Of a stretch of 7,136 nucleotides of DNA, positions 1-5,969 are shown in pieces (position 1 is the first letter of the stretch; each line of letters opens with the position of its first letter). The notes beneath the pieces are model-generated. The model searched no databases. It was not told where the DNA came from and was given only the letters and a program-made list of their open reading frames with translations. Source of the stretch: M55B129 sp964506505 (lineage in GTDB: Bacteria > Bacillota > Dethiobacteria > DTU022); NCBI GenBank assembly GCA_964506505.1, contig CAZDKY010000028.1, forward strand, positions 1-7,136, in the 5' to 3' direction. The translations under genes were made by a program, and so were the position numbers.

Positions 1-46
1 TTATATTTTTTTACCCGGCTATACAGTTAGTTTACCCCTCCAGAAA

Positions 47-1354
47 TCAATTCAGCAGTGAGGGAAGGAATGTGGCCAGCTGGGGAAAGGCAATCAGCAA
101 TGCCAGGCAGGCTATGATCGCAAAAAGAAAAGGCCAGATTCCCTTGAAGATCGTTTCCAGCGGCACATCATCGGCTACTCCCTTGACAATATAAACGTTC
201 ATCCCCACCGGAGGGGTAATCACTCCCATTGCCACAACCATAACTATAATCACGCCAAACCAGATGGGATCATAACCAAGGACACTGACCGCCACCGGTA
301 AAAAAATGGGAATGGTCAGGAGGATAAGCGCCAGGGCATCTATAAAACAACCCAGCACAAGGTAAATGAACAGAATAATGGCTATTACCACAAATGCCGG
401 CAGCTGAAGTGAAGCCGCCCACTCGGCCATAGCAAAGGGAATTCTACTGATGGCGATGAAACGGCCGAAAATAACGGCCGAAGCAACAAGCAGCATAATC
501 ATGGCCGTAGTTCTGGTGGTATCGGACAGTGATTTCCGGATAATTTCCATGTTCAGCTTTCCCTGCAACATAGTTACCAGTGCTACACCCGCCACGCCCA
601 CAGCTCCAGCTTCGGTGGGCGTAAACCAGCCGGCAAAGAGACCACCCAGAGAAATGGAAAAGATGATAAGAATCTCAAACAGCCCTCCTCCAAGAGCCCT
701 GAACCGTTCCCTCCAGGTCGCTTTGGGCCCGGCCGGTCCCAGTTGCGGGTTGCGCCACGCTACGATGTAGATAGCCAGCATATAAAGAAACATGAGCAGG
801 AACCCGGGGACAATTCCGGCCAGAAAAAGCTTTCCAATCGACTGTTCGGCGGAAATGCCGTACACTATAAAAATAACACTCGGCGGGATCAGCACACCGA
901 GGGCACCGCCGGCAGCTACACTGGCCGTGGAAAGAGAAGAATTATATTCATACCGTCGCATTTCCGGCAAGGCAATAGCCCCGATCGTAGCAGCAGTGGC
1001 CGTGTTCGAGCCGCAAACCGCTCCGAAGAGGGCGCAGGTTGCCTGGGTTGCAATAGCCAACCCGCCGGGCAGATGGCCGACCATCTTATAGGCAAAGTGA
1101 TAAAGGCGCGTTCCAATCCCGGCATAAAAAGCGAGGAACCCCATCCAGATGAACATGGGGATAACACTCAAAGAGTAATTGGAAAAGGTGGAAAAAAGAT
1201 CTTTCGAAACAACAGCAAAGGCAGCCGACGGGTTATTCAAAAGGCTGAAACCGACAAAACCGACCAGCCCCATGGCATAAGCAATGGGCATTTTCAGGGC
1301 AATGAGCAAAAAGAAAACGGCTATGCCGATTAAACCGGCAGCGGCAGGATCCAT
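47..1354 (-). CDS. dctM: TRAP transporter large permease subunit (DctM family)
   Basis: This is the large membrane subunit of a tripartite ATP-independent periplasmic (TRAP) transporter, which moves a carboxylate-type solute inward using an ion gradient. The 435-residue protein has the usual family length and is almost entirely hydrophobic segments, consistent with 11-12 membrane helices. Family hallmarks are visible: GSNTATAATIG (residues 115-125), LGVLIPPS (152-159), SIGKLFLAGIVPG (172-184) and a second-half PPVGMN (381-386). The ATG shares its A with the TGA stop of dctQ (TGATG), and GGGGGGTG lies 6-7 bases upstream, so start and translational coupling are clear. The stop is 46 bases from the window edge and no terminator is visible there, so the operon may continue. 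The substrate cannot be read from this subunit. Confidence 0.96.
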   Translation of the reverse strand: MDPAAAGLIGIAVFFLLIALKMPIAYAMGLVGFVGFSLLNNPSAAFAVVSKDLFSTFSNYSLSVIPMFIWMGFLAFYAGIGTRLYHFAYKMVGHLPGGLAIATQATCALFGAVCGSNTATAATIGAIALPEMRRYEYNSSLSTASVAAGGALGVLIPPSVIFIVYGISAEQSIGKLFLAGIVPGFLLMFLYMLAIYIVAWRNPQLGPAGPKATWRERFRALGGGLFEILIIFSISLGGLFAGWFTPTEAGAVGVAGVALVTMLQGKLNMEIIRKSLSDTTRTTAMIMLLVASAVIFGRFIAISRIPFAMAEWAASLQLPAFVVIAIILFIYLVLGCFIDALALILLTIPIFLPVAVSVLGYDPIWFGVIIVMVVAMGVITPPVGMNVYIVKGVADDVPLETIFKGIWPFLFAIIACLALLIAFPQLATFLPSLLN

Positions 1355-1839
1355 CAGCGTTCACCCCCCACTATAAGTTTAATTACCTGCAGAAGGACGG
1401 TGAGAGCGAGAACAACAAAACCGATGGCTACCAGGTAAACAAAGGGATAAAATATTAGCTGGGTGGTAGGAGCCACTTCTCCGCTGACATCCATTAAGCG
1501 GCCGTAACGAAAAAGATTGTATGAAGCAAAAAGAAAAAAGATAAAAACCGGAATGCCGACGATAATTTCTACGATCCGCTGAATAACCGGAGAAAAACGT
1601 TCCAGGATAAAAGTTACAGTAATATGGCCGTTTTCCACCGCACAACGGGCCATGGCCAATCCGACAACAACAGCGGTTAAAAAACCGACCATCTCATAGG
1701 TCCCCAGGATGGAGTGATTGATCAAGGCCCGACCAAGGATATTGGCAACCACCAGCAGGGCGGTTGCGGCAAGAATCAGGCCGGCCAGGAAATCAAGTCC
1801 GCGGCTTATTTTAACAACAAGAGTTTCAAATATCTGCAT
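1354..1839 (-). CDS. dctQ: TRAP transporter small permease subunit (DctQ family)
   Basis: This is the small, four-helix membrane subunit that pairs with DctM in TRAP transporters. The 161-residue product has four hydrophobic segments and the family's typical central pattern: NILGRALINHSILGTYEMVG, then a short loop with CAVENGHITV. It overlaps dctM by one base (TGATG), so the two are co-translated. Two starts are possible: ATG at 1839 with GAAGGA about 12 bases upstream, or TTG at 1848, three codons earlier and too close (3 bases) to that site; I prefer the ATG. The 303-base gap to dctP upstream holds hairpins and an intron relic, so dctQM may be expressed more weakly than dctP. Confidence 0.92.
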   Translation of the reverse strand: MQIFETLVVKISRGLDFLAGLILAATALLVVANILGRALINHSILGTYEMVGFLTAVVVGLAMARCAVENGHITVTFILERFSPVIQRIVEIIVGIPVFIFFLFASYNLFRYGRLMDVSGEVAPTTQLIFYPFVYLVAIGFVVLALTVLLQVIKLIVGGER

Positions 1840-1938
1840 AATAATCAATCATCCTTCGATTTATATGATCAGCTTACTTGGATAAGTTAGCGGGCAGGCG
1901 GTGAAGACCAACCATGCTCTACTCGAATAAACCAGGAA

Positions 1939-2049
1939 ATCGGGATAGGGGGCGGCCATAAGGCCGCCGACCCTCCCACACTACCGAGCAAGCCGTTCGG
2001 TACTTGGCGGTTCGTCAAGATGAACGCACTTGCGAGTAGCCGGGCGCAC
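1939..2049 (-). mobile_element. group II intron relic (5' end joined to domains V-VI)
   Basis: Read on the minus strand, the element starts with GTGCGCCCGGC, the standard 5' end of bacterial group II introns (GUGCG...). About 25 bases later comes GAACCGCC followed by a hairpin-forming stretch ending in GGTAGTGTGGGAGG, which resembles a domain V of the GAACCGCC...GGTGGTGTGGGAGG type. A domain VI-like hairpin follows (GGCGGCC-TTAT-GGCCGCC) and an end CCCTATCCCGAT with a final AT. All of domains I-IV and any reverse-transcriptase gene are absent, so it is an internally deleted relic of 111 bases. Domain V carries apparent pairing mismatches (GGTAGT against ACCGCC), consistent with decay. A terminator-like hairpin (2057-2082) ends about 8 bases before the 5' junction, the target type of group IIC introns. 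Similar bases (TTCCTGGT) flank both ends. The boundaries are my reading of consensus ends. Confidence 0.62.
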
Positions 2050-2056
2050 CAGGAAT

Positions 2057-2082
2057 TAAGGGCGGTCGTATGGCCGCCCTTA
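2057..2082 (-). terminator. terminator-like hairpin downstream of dctP
   Basis: A perfect 9-bp inverted repeat, TAAGGGCGG / CCGCCCTTA, with an 8-base loop. On the minus strand it is followed by AATTCC, a short weak U tract. It lies about 60 bases after the dctP stop and before dctQ. It could end most dctP transcripts, giving more binding protein than permease, a common arrangement in transport operons. It is also the probable landing site of the adjacent intron relic. Confidence 0.55.
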
Positions 2083-2093
2083 CTGTATGGCTT

Positions 2094-2120
2094 AGCCCTG
2101 ACAAACAGCCGGTCAGGACT
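2094..2120 (-). repeat. intercistronic hairpin between dctP and dctQ
   Basis: Inverted repeat AGTCCTGAC / GTCAGGGCT on the minus strand: 9 pairs including one G-U, with a 9-base loop. It begins 22 bases after the dctP stop. It has no T tract, so it is more likely an mRNA-stabilising 3' hairpin protecting the dctP message than a terminator. Confidence 0.4.
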
Positions 2121-2142
2121 GGTGATTGTGGTTTGTTCAGGT

Positions 2143-3204
2143 TTACTGGTACTGTTCTGCCAGTTCTTTCACGGTGGTCAGGATATCTTCTCCAGGCAAG
2201 CCGAGTTCATTCATCCTTTCCACGAAATCCGCCTGGACCGGCTCAATTTTCTCAATCCACAGCCGGGCTTCTTCCTCATCCAGGGTTATTACTTCCTGAC
2301 CAGTTTCTTCAACAGACCATTGCAGAGCCTCTTCATTCTGAACATCCCAGAGACTCGCTCCTATATCTTCATGGAACTGCTCGCTCACCTCAATAAAGAT
2401 CTGCTGCAGATCCGGCGGCAGCGATTCCCATTTTTCAAGATTCATGGTCATAAAAAACAGGGCATTGTAAAGAAATGGGGTCCGGGTCACATAATCGGTC
2501 ACTTCAGCCTGATTCCAGCCCTGCAGGACTTCCAGGGGGGCAAGGTTCCCTTCAACAAGGCCACGGGCCAGAGCTTCATAAGCGTCAGTCTGGGGCATTG
2601 CTTCCGGAACTGCGCCAAGCAGAGAAAGTGAATTGGCGCTGAGGCCGGCCGCACGGATCTTCATCCCTTGCAGATCGTCAAGGTTGCGGACAGGTTTGAC
2701 GGTAAAGAGGTCACCCGGGCCAGTAGCAATAACAAAGAGCAGCTTTGTGTTCTGGACTTCTTCAGGGTTTAATTCCTTGATCCCCTCCCAGGCTACTTTG
2801 CTGGCAGCATAGGAACTCTCATAAACAATACCAGGCAGCTCAAAAGCCTCCAGGACCGGGAAGCGGCCTCTCGTGTAGAAAAACGCAGACAAACCAATAT
2901 CGGCAATACCTGAAACAACACCGCTGTATGTTTCATCCGCTTTTAACAGAGTCTCACCGGGATAACTGGTGATCAAGATTCGTCCATCGCTTTCTTCTTC
3001 CAAAGCATCAGCCCAGCCCTGGACCAGGTCGGTTTCCGCTTTGTGAACAGCAGGCCAGAAATGGGCAAGGGTCAATTCATAGATCTCATTGCCATTTCCC
3101 TCTACAACTGTTTCTTCTTCAGTTTCAGCAGGTTCTTCCGAATCGCAACCGATCACCATGATCATAAGTACCGCCATCAGGACTAGAAAAATCTTCCTTT
3201 TCAA
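2143..3204 (-). CDS. dctP: TRAP transporter solute-binding lipoprotein (DctP family)
   Basis: This extracytoplasmic solute receptor captures the substrate and delivers it to DctQM. The start is a TTG at 3204: AAGGAGGAG lies directly upstream with about 7 bases spacing, whereas an ATG 60 bases further upstream (3264) has no such site and would add 20 non-signal-like residues. From the TTG the protein is 353 residues with a lipoprotein signal (KRK, hydrophobic core, VIGC with Cys20), so it is anchored to the membrane outer face. After an acidic linker (21-40) the DctP fold begins near YELTLAHFWP. The family's ligand-binding arginine is seen in LQGMKIRAAG (Arg184), where the substrate carboxylate is usually bound. 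Length and motifs are normal. The substrate is not identifiable; an organic acid is the family norm. Confidence 0.95.
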   Translation of the reverse strand: MKRKIFLVLMAVLMIMVIGCDSEEPAETEEETVVEGNGNEIYELTLAHFWPAVHKAETDLVQGWADALEEESDGRILITSYPGETLLKADETYSGVVSGIADIGLSAFFYTRGRFPVLEAFELPGIVYESSYAASKVAWEGIKELNPEEVQNTKLLFVIATGPGDLFTVKPVRNLDDLQGMKIRAAGLSANSLSLLGAVPEAMPQTDAYEALARGLVEGNLAPLEVLQGWNQAEVTDYVTRTPFLYNALFFMTMNLEKWESLPPDLQQIFIEVSEQFHEDIGASLWDVQNEEALQWSVEETGQEVITLDEEEARLWIEKIEPVQADFVERMNELGLPGEDILTTVKELAEQYQ

Positions 3205-3210
3205 TTTCGA

Positions 3211-3219
3211 CTCCTCCTT
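3211..3219 (-). promoter_or_regulatory. ribosome binding site deciding the TTG start of dctP
   Basis: AAGGAGGAG on the minus strand, nearly full complement to the 16S rRNA tail, ends 6-7 bases before TTG at 3204. It settles the start on this TTG rather than the upstream ATG. Confidence 0.85.
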
Positions 3220-3248
3220 GAATTGTTGTTGTGATAAGCGGCCAGGGC

Positions 3249-3273
3249 AAAAAAAATACTCCACAGGGAGTAT
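3249..3273 (-). terminator. intrinsic terminator upstream of dctP (proximal)
   Basis: On the minus strand a perfect 7-bp stem ATACTCC / GGAGTAT with a CTGT loop is followed by eight T. It lies only about 45 bases before the dctP start and points toward dctP, so it either ends an upstream transcript or acts as an attenuator in the dctP leader. Confidence 0.75.
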
Positions 3274-3281
3274 GATTGAAC

Positions 3282-3307
3282 AAAAAATACCGCCTTAGCG
3301 GCTGGTA
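3282..3307 (-). terminator. intrinsic terminator upstream of dctP (distal)
   Basis: On the minus strand the arms TACC(A)GCC and GGCGGTA pair over 7 bp with one bulged base and a 5-base loop, followed by six T. It is in tandem with the terminator at 3249-3273, 9 bases apart and in the same direction. No protein-coding gene on this strand is visible just upstream. Confidence 0.6.
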
Positions 3308-3435
3308 AAGAGTTGACAATCCCTGCCGTCCTACCATGCTACGATTCACTTAGTTCGTCATGTGTTTTAAAAATCCTTCTTTCCTCAGTTTTTTTTAACA
3401 GGTTGAGAACCGAAAAATGTTCGACTGCCGAGGGT

Positions 3436-3466
3436 ATAATGTGATTTTTTTCTGTGTGCCCGTCAA
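3436..3466 (-). promoter_or_regulatory. possible promoter for the dctP leader
   Basis: On the minus strand TTGACG (3466-3461) is followed after 19 bases by CATTAT (3441-3436). The spacing is long, so the match is weak. The same bases read on the plus strand contain a perfect TATAAT (3435-3440) without a good -35 box, which could instead serve the rubredoxin gene. Direction is unresolved. Confidence 0.28.
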
Positions 3467-3646
3467 TTCCTTCATCGGGTCGGGCAAAAGAGGAATTGAA
3501 GAATGGCAGTGGAAATATAAAATTATCAACAAGCAAATATATTCTCACAGGTATTGTTCAGCTGGCAGCACCCGTTGGCTTTGTCCCATTAAAAATGGTT
3601 ACAGCCACCGGCAATATTATCTCAACAGGAGGAGGAAACGAAGGCA

Positions 3647-3820
3647 ATGAAAAGTTATGTTTGCGAGCTCTGCGATTACATTTACAACCCGGAAAAGGGT
3701 GACCCCGAAAGGGGAGTCGCTCCGGGCACTGCTTTTAAAGATTTGCCCGATGACTGGACCTGCCCCGTATGCGGAGCAGAAAAGAACGAATTTCAGGCCG
3801 TCCCAGAAACTAACCTTTAG
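3647..3820 (+). CDS. rubredoxin
   Basis: A 57-residue one-iron electron carrier of the cytoplasm, typical of anaerobes, where it passes electrons to oxygen- or peroxide-reducing enzymes such as rubrerythrin or flavodiiron proteins. The four iron ligands are present in the two standard knuckles: CELC (Cys6, Cys9) and CPVCG (Cys39, Cys42). Other family marks are the YNPEKGDPERGVAPGTAF segment and DLPDDWTCP. Length is normal for the family (about 52-58). The ATG at 3647 follows AGGAGGAGG (3627-3635) at 11 bases, with GAAGG nearer. The dead metal ATPase starts 22 bases downstream on the same strand, so the two were probably one transcript. No partner oxidoreductase gene is in the window. Confidence 0.96.
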   Translation: MKSYVCELCDYIYNPEKGDPERGVAPGTAFKDLPDDWTCPVCGAEKNEFQAVPETNL

Positions 3821-3842
3821 TAAATGAACGGGAAGTGCGTCC

Positions 3843-4307
3843 ATGAAACATTCTGCCTTTGAATCTGCCGAAAAAGATCATTCCGGTCATTCAAACTATG
3901 ATCACAGCAGTCACGCGGCGCACTCCCCGGCGATCTTTAAGCAACGTTTCTGGCTTTCCCTGATCCTGACCATTCCCGTTCTCCTCTAAAGCCGACAGAC
4001 CGTGGAATGATTCAATTTTAATATGCCACTTTTCCCCGGCTCCCGGTATGTCCCCTTTATTCTCGGCACCGTAATCTTCTTTTACGGCGGCCTGGTGTTT
4101 TTACTGGGAGCAGGAGATAAACTGAAGAACCACCGACCCGGGCAACCGGCTACAACCTGCTGGCCATCCCCCTGGCCGCAGGAGTTTTGGTTTCCCTCGG
4201 TTTTGGTTATGCCCATGGCTGTGGGGACCATCGTTATGTCAGCCAGCACCATCATTGTCGCCTTCAACGATCAATTACGAAACGGATTTCTCTTTAAACC
4301 TCTCTGA
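3843..4307 (+). pseudogene. copB: CopB-type heavy-metal P-type ATPase, internally deleted and frameshifted
   Basis: These are remains of a copper/silver-type P1B ATPase. The start at 3843 gives a His-rich N-terminus (HSGHS...DHSSHAAH) and then the hallmark KQRFWLSLILTIPVLL, which ends at a TAA (3987) where the family continues into its first membrane helices. Those resume in another frame from about 4023: LFPGSRYVPFILGTVIFFYG, up to LKNHRPG near 4140. Everything between that point and the last membrane helices is missing, including the DKTGT phosphorylation site, the ATP-binding domain and the CPH metal site. A third frame then reads ATGYNLLAIPLAAGVLVS, and a further shift near 4200 gives VMPMAVGTIVMSASTIIVAF to the TGA at 4305. 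An intact homologue has about 650-750 residues; about 150 remain. It cannot make a working pump. Confidence 0.88.
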
Positions 4308-4566
4308 CCTCAAAACGGCCAAAAATCCACAAACCGATCCAGTTTATAGCATATTTTTTATCAAGCATGTCCTTACGAATATAAATTTTCACACCGCTAA
4401 CTTCAGATTTTTCATATTCCTTTTCGGCAACGGGTACTCCTGCTTGCACGGCAGGAACCATGCAGGTTCCTCCTCACCCGCCCCGGCATTCCTGGTAAAG
4501 CACATAAGCGCGGTTGCCCTTCTTCATTTTCTCCAGCGCGTTTGGCATAATCTGGATGTTGTCCAA
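4294..4566 (-). CDS. putative HesB-like selenoprotein (in-frame TGA read as Sec31)
   Basis: A 90-codon frame runs from TTG at 4566 to TAA at 4294, broken only by TGA at codon 31 (4474-4476). GGGAGGTG lies 5 bases before the TTG and a good promoter lies about 70 bases upstream. Reading TGA as selenocysteine gives ECRGGUGGTC (residues 26-35; Cys27, Sec31, Cys35), preceded by MPNALEKMKKGNRAYVLYQ and followed by a GVKIYI segment (58-63) and a Trp-containing C-terminus, WIGLWIFGRFEV. Length, the GG-U-GG site and the C-terminal V.IYI...GL..F..FEV pattern resemble small HesB/IscA-related selenoproteins, in which Sec replaces the conserved Cys of the iron-sulfur assembly fold; a redox or Fe-S role is inference. 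A SECIS-like hairpin follows the TGA. The 3' end overlaps the copB remnant by 14 bases, convergently. Alternative: a Cys-type gene killed by a nonsense mutation. Confidence 0.72.
4445..4464 (-). promoter_or_regulatory. candidate bacterial SECIS hairpin after the in-frame TGA
   Basis: On the mRNA strand, TGCATGG / CCGTGCA pair over 7 bp (one G-U) around a TTCCTG loop. The loop begins 17 nt after the UGA, close to the 18 nt I count for E. coli fdhF, and if the top two pairs open the loop begins with GG, as bacterial SECIS models prefer. A competing 7-bp hairpin AGGAACC / GGTTCCT (4453-4471) lies nearer the UGA. The fold needs computing. Confidence 0.5.
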
Positions 4567-4613
4567 TTTTCCACCTCCCGGATCTTCCTCTGCAGAGACC
4601 TGTTTTCCAATGC

Positions 4614-4627
4614 AAGTTTTAAAACTT
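4614..4627. promoter_or_regulatory. 14-bp perfect palindrome near the selenoprotein transcription start
   Basis: AAGTTTTAAAACTT is its own reverse complement and lies about 10-23 bases downstream of the -10 box of the minus-strand promoter, where a repressor would block transcription. The regulator is unknown, and an AT-rich palindrome can arise by chance. Confidence 0.3.
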
Positions 4628-4636
4628 TATAAAGCA

Positions 4637-4665
4637 ATTATAAAACATTAACAGCCATCAAACAA
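4637..4665 (-). promoter_or_regulatory. sigma-A-type promoter for the putative selenoprotein gene
   Basis: On the minus strand TTGTTT (4665-4660), a 17-base spacer, and a perfect TATAAT (4642-4637). This predicts a start near 4630 and a leader of roughly 60 bases before the TTG at 4566. It is the best promoter match in the window. Confidence 0.65.
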
Positions 4666-4787
4666 CACCAAGAAAATGCTTGTAACCAAATAATTGGCTC
4701 GCTGAGCAAGTAAAATGCAGGAACCATCCCGCTTCCGTGGAAATGGTGTAAACAGAAAAGTCAGGACCGGAAGGACAGGCGAAACAG

Positions 4788-5936
4788 ATGGCTGAATTAA
4801 AATTCATGATCGCATCCGACAAGTTCAAAAACAGTATGACTGCATCAGAAGCAACAGAGTGTATCAAAAGAGGAATACTTTCTGTTCTGCCAGGTTCCGA
4901 AATTTTACAATTTCCCCTTTCTGATGGAGGTGAAGGACTTGTCGATGCCCTGCTCAGCAGATCGGGTGGCCGGATAATTAAAACTGTGGTCACCGGCCCC
5001 TTAAACAGCCCGGTGGAATCTCATTGGGCTATTCTTGATGACGGGGATACAGCCGTGGTAGAAATGGCAGCCGCTTCCGGGTTGACTCTTTTGCCCAAAG
5101 AAAAAAGAAATCCTCTGGAAACAACAACGTATGGAACCGGTGAATTGATCAAAGCAGTCCTTGACCAGCAGTGCACCCGGTTGATAATAGGCATAGGCGG
5201 CAGTGCGACCAATGACGCCGGGGCTGGCATGGCGCAGGCCCTGGGGATCGGTTTTTATGATCACAACGGCCAAGAAATCGGCCGGGGAGGACAAGAGCTG
5301 CTGAAATTGGAAAAAATAGACCTTTCCGGCATTGACCAGCGGCTGGCTCATCTCCACACTATTGTTGCCGTCGATGTGGATAACCCTCTGACCGGCCCAC
5401 ACGGTGCATCACTGATTTACGGACCGCAGAAAGGTGCTTCTCCAAATGCGGCCGCCCTGCTGGATCGCGCTTTGATACACTTTGCCGGGATAGTTAGAAA
5501 AGACCTGGGAGTGGAAATTGGAACTATTCCTGGTGCGGGAGCCGCCGGCGGCCTGGGGGCAGGGCTGATTGCTTTTCTGCAGGCCGAAATTCGTTCCGGC
5601 ATAGACCTGGTTCTCGATGAATTACAGGTTGATAAACATCTATCGGGCTGCCACCTTGTAGTGACAGGCGAAGGCAGGCTGGATTCACAATCCCTGCACG
5701 GCAAGGTCCCGGTTGGCATAGCCAGGCGGGCGGCGAAATATCATGTTCCTGTAATTGCTTTGACTGGAAGCATCGAAAACAGCCTACCCGCCTTTCACAC
5801 CGCCGGAATCGAAGCTTGTTTTGCCATTGCCGACGGCCCGCTTACCCTGGAGGAATCCCTGAGAAGAGGGCCGGAACTGCTGGAGTCAAAAACGTCCCAG
5901 CTCTTCCGTCTCTGGAAAATCGCCTCATCCCACTAA
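4788..5936 (+). CDS. glxK: glycerate kinase (GlxK/GarK family)
   Basis: This cytoplasmic enzyme phosphorylates D-glycerate with ATP, in this family usually to 2-phosphoglycerate, feeding glycerate from glyoxylate, sugar-acid or serine breakdown into lower glycolysis. The 382-residue product has normal length and all family motifs: IASDKFKNSMTA (8-19), DGGEG (46-50), GIGGSATNDAGAG (135-147), DVDNPLTGPHGAS (196-208), GAGAAGGLGAG (249-259) and TGEGRLDSQSLHGK (293-306). The ATG at 4788 follows GGAAGGA at about 12 bases; an ATG at 4806 would remove conserved N-terminal strand residues. It is a single-gene unit followed directly by a strong hairpin. I see no convincing promoter in the 120 bases upstream. 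Its phosphorylation position (2 versus 3) cannot be read from sequence alone. A metabolic link with the TRAP transporter is possible but unsupported by operon structure. Confidence 0.97.
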   Translation: MAELKFMIASDKFKNSMTASEATECIKRGILSVLPGSEILQFPLSDGGEGLVDALLSRSGGRIIKTVVTGPLNSPVESHWAILDDGDTAVVEMAAASGLTLLPKEKRNPLETTTYGTGELIKAVLDQQCTRLIIGIGGSATNDAGAGMAQALGIGFYDHNGQEIGRGGQELLKLEKIDLSGIDQRLAHLHTIVAVDVDNPLTGPHGASLIYGPQKGASPNAAALLDRALIHFAGIVRKDLGVEIGTIPGAGAAGGLGAGLIAFLQAEIRSGIDLVLDELQVDKHLSGCHLVVTGEGRLDSQSLHGKVPVGIARRAAKYHVPVIALTGSIENSLPAFHTAGIEACFAIADGPLTLEESLRRGPELLESKTSQLFRLWKIASSH

Positions 5937-5940
5937 AGAG

Positions 5941-5969
5941 TGAAGCTGCCGGGTTAACCGGCAGCTTCA
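5941..5969. terminator. bidirectional terminator-like hairpin after glycerate kinase
   Basis: Perfect 12-bp stem TGAAGCTGCCGG / CCGGCAGCTTCA with a GTTAA loop, four bases after the glycerate kinase stop. The plus-strand tail (ACAACTATACTTATATATTTT) is AU-rich but has no immediate U run; the minus-strand tail is CTCTTT. It lies between convergent genes (the lipoprotein stop is at 6055) and could serve both. Confidence 0.72.

Larger units (their letters stand above)
3265..3646. other. intergenic region between dctP and rubredoxin, no supported gene
   Basis: Nearly 400 bases separate the divergent dctP and rubredoxin genes. Besides the tandem terminators and a weak promoter, it holds an 8-bp perfect inverted repeat CAATTCCT / AGGAATTG (3464-3471 and 3491-3498, 19-base loop). 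A plus-strand frame from about 3520 to 3650 has a protein-like composition (for example AAPVGFVPLKMVTATGN), but it has no ribosome binding site and runs into the rubredoxin gene in another frame. It may be a decayed gene end or chance. I recognise no RNA gene or riboswitch here. Confidence 0.5.

Noticed and set aside
743..1333. Plus-strand frame of 196 codons
   Set aside because: Antisense shadow of dctM with a low-complexity, Lys/Arg/Gly-rich product.
2020..2631. Plus-strand frame of 203 codons
   Set aside because: Antisense to dctP and the intron relic; no ribosome binding site and no recognisable motif.
3205..3264. Upstream ATG extension of dctP
   Set aside because: Adds 20 residues before a normal lipoprotein signal and ignores the strong AAGGAGG site that fits the TTG at 3204; it also begins inside the T2 hairpin region.
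3464..3498. 8-bp inverted repeat with 19-base loop considered as a riboswitch
   Set aside because: No known aptamer core could be recognised around it, and it overlaps a weak promoter; left as a bare inverted repeat.
4412..4615. Minus-strand frame of 67 codons overlapping the selenoprotein candidate
   Set aside because: It is in another frame, is Arg/Gly/Cys-rich without motifs, and its start lacks a ribosome binding site; the overlapping frame with TGA explains the promoter, ribosome binding site and protein-like sequence better.
4255..4632. Plus-strand frame of 125 codons
   Set aside because: Its first part is the copB relic tail and the rest is antisense to the selenoprotein gene and its leader; no start signal.
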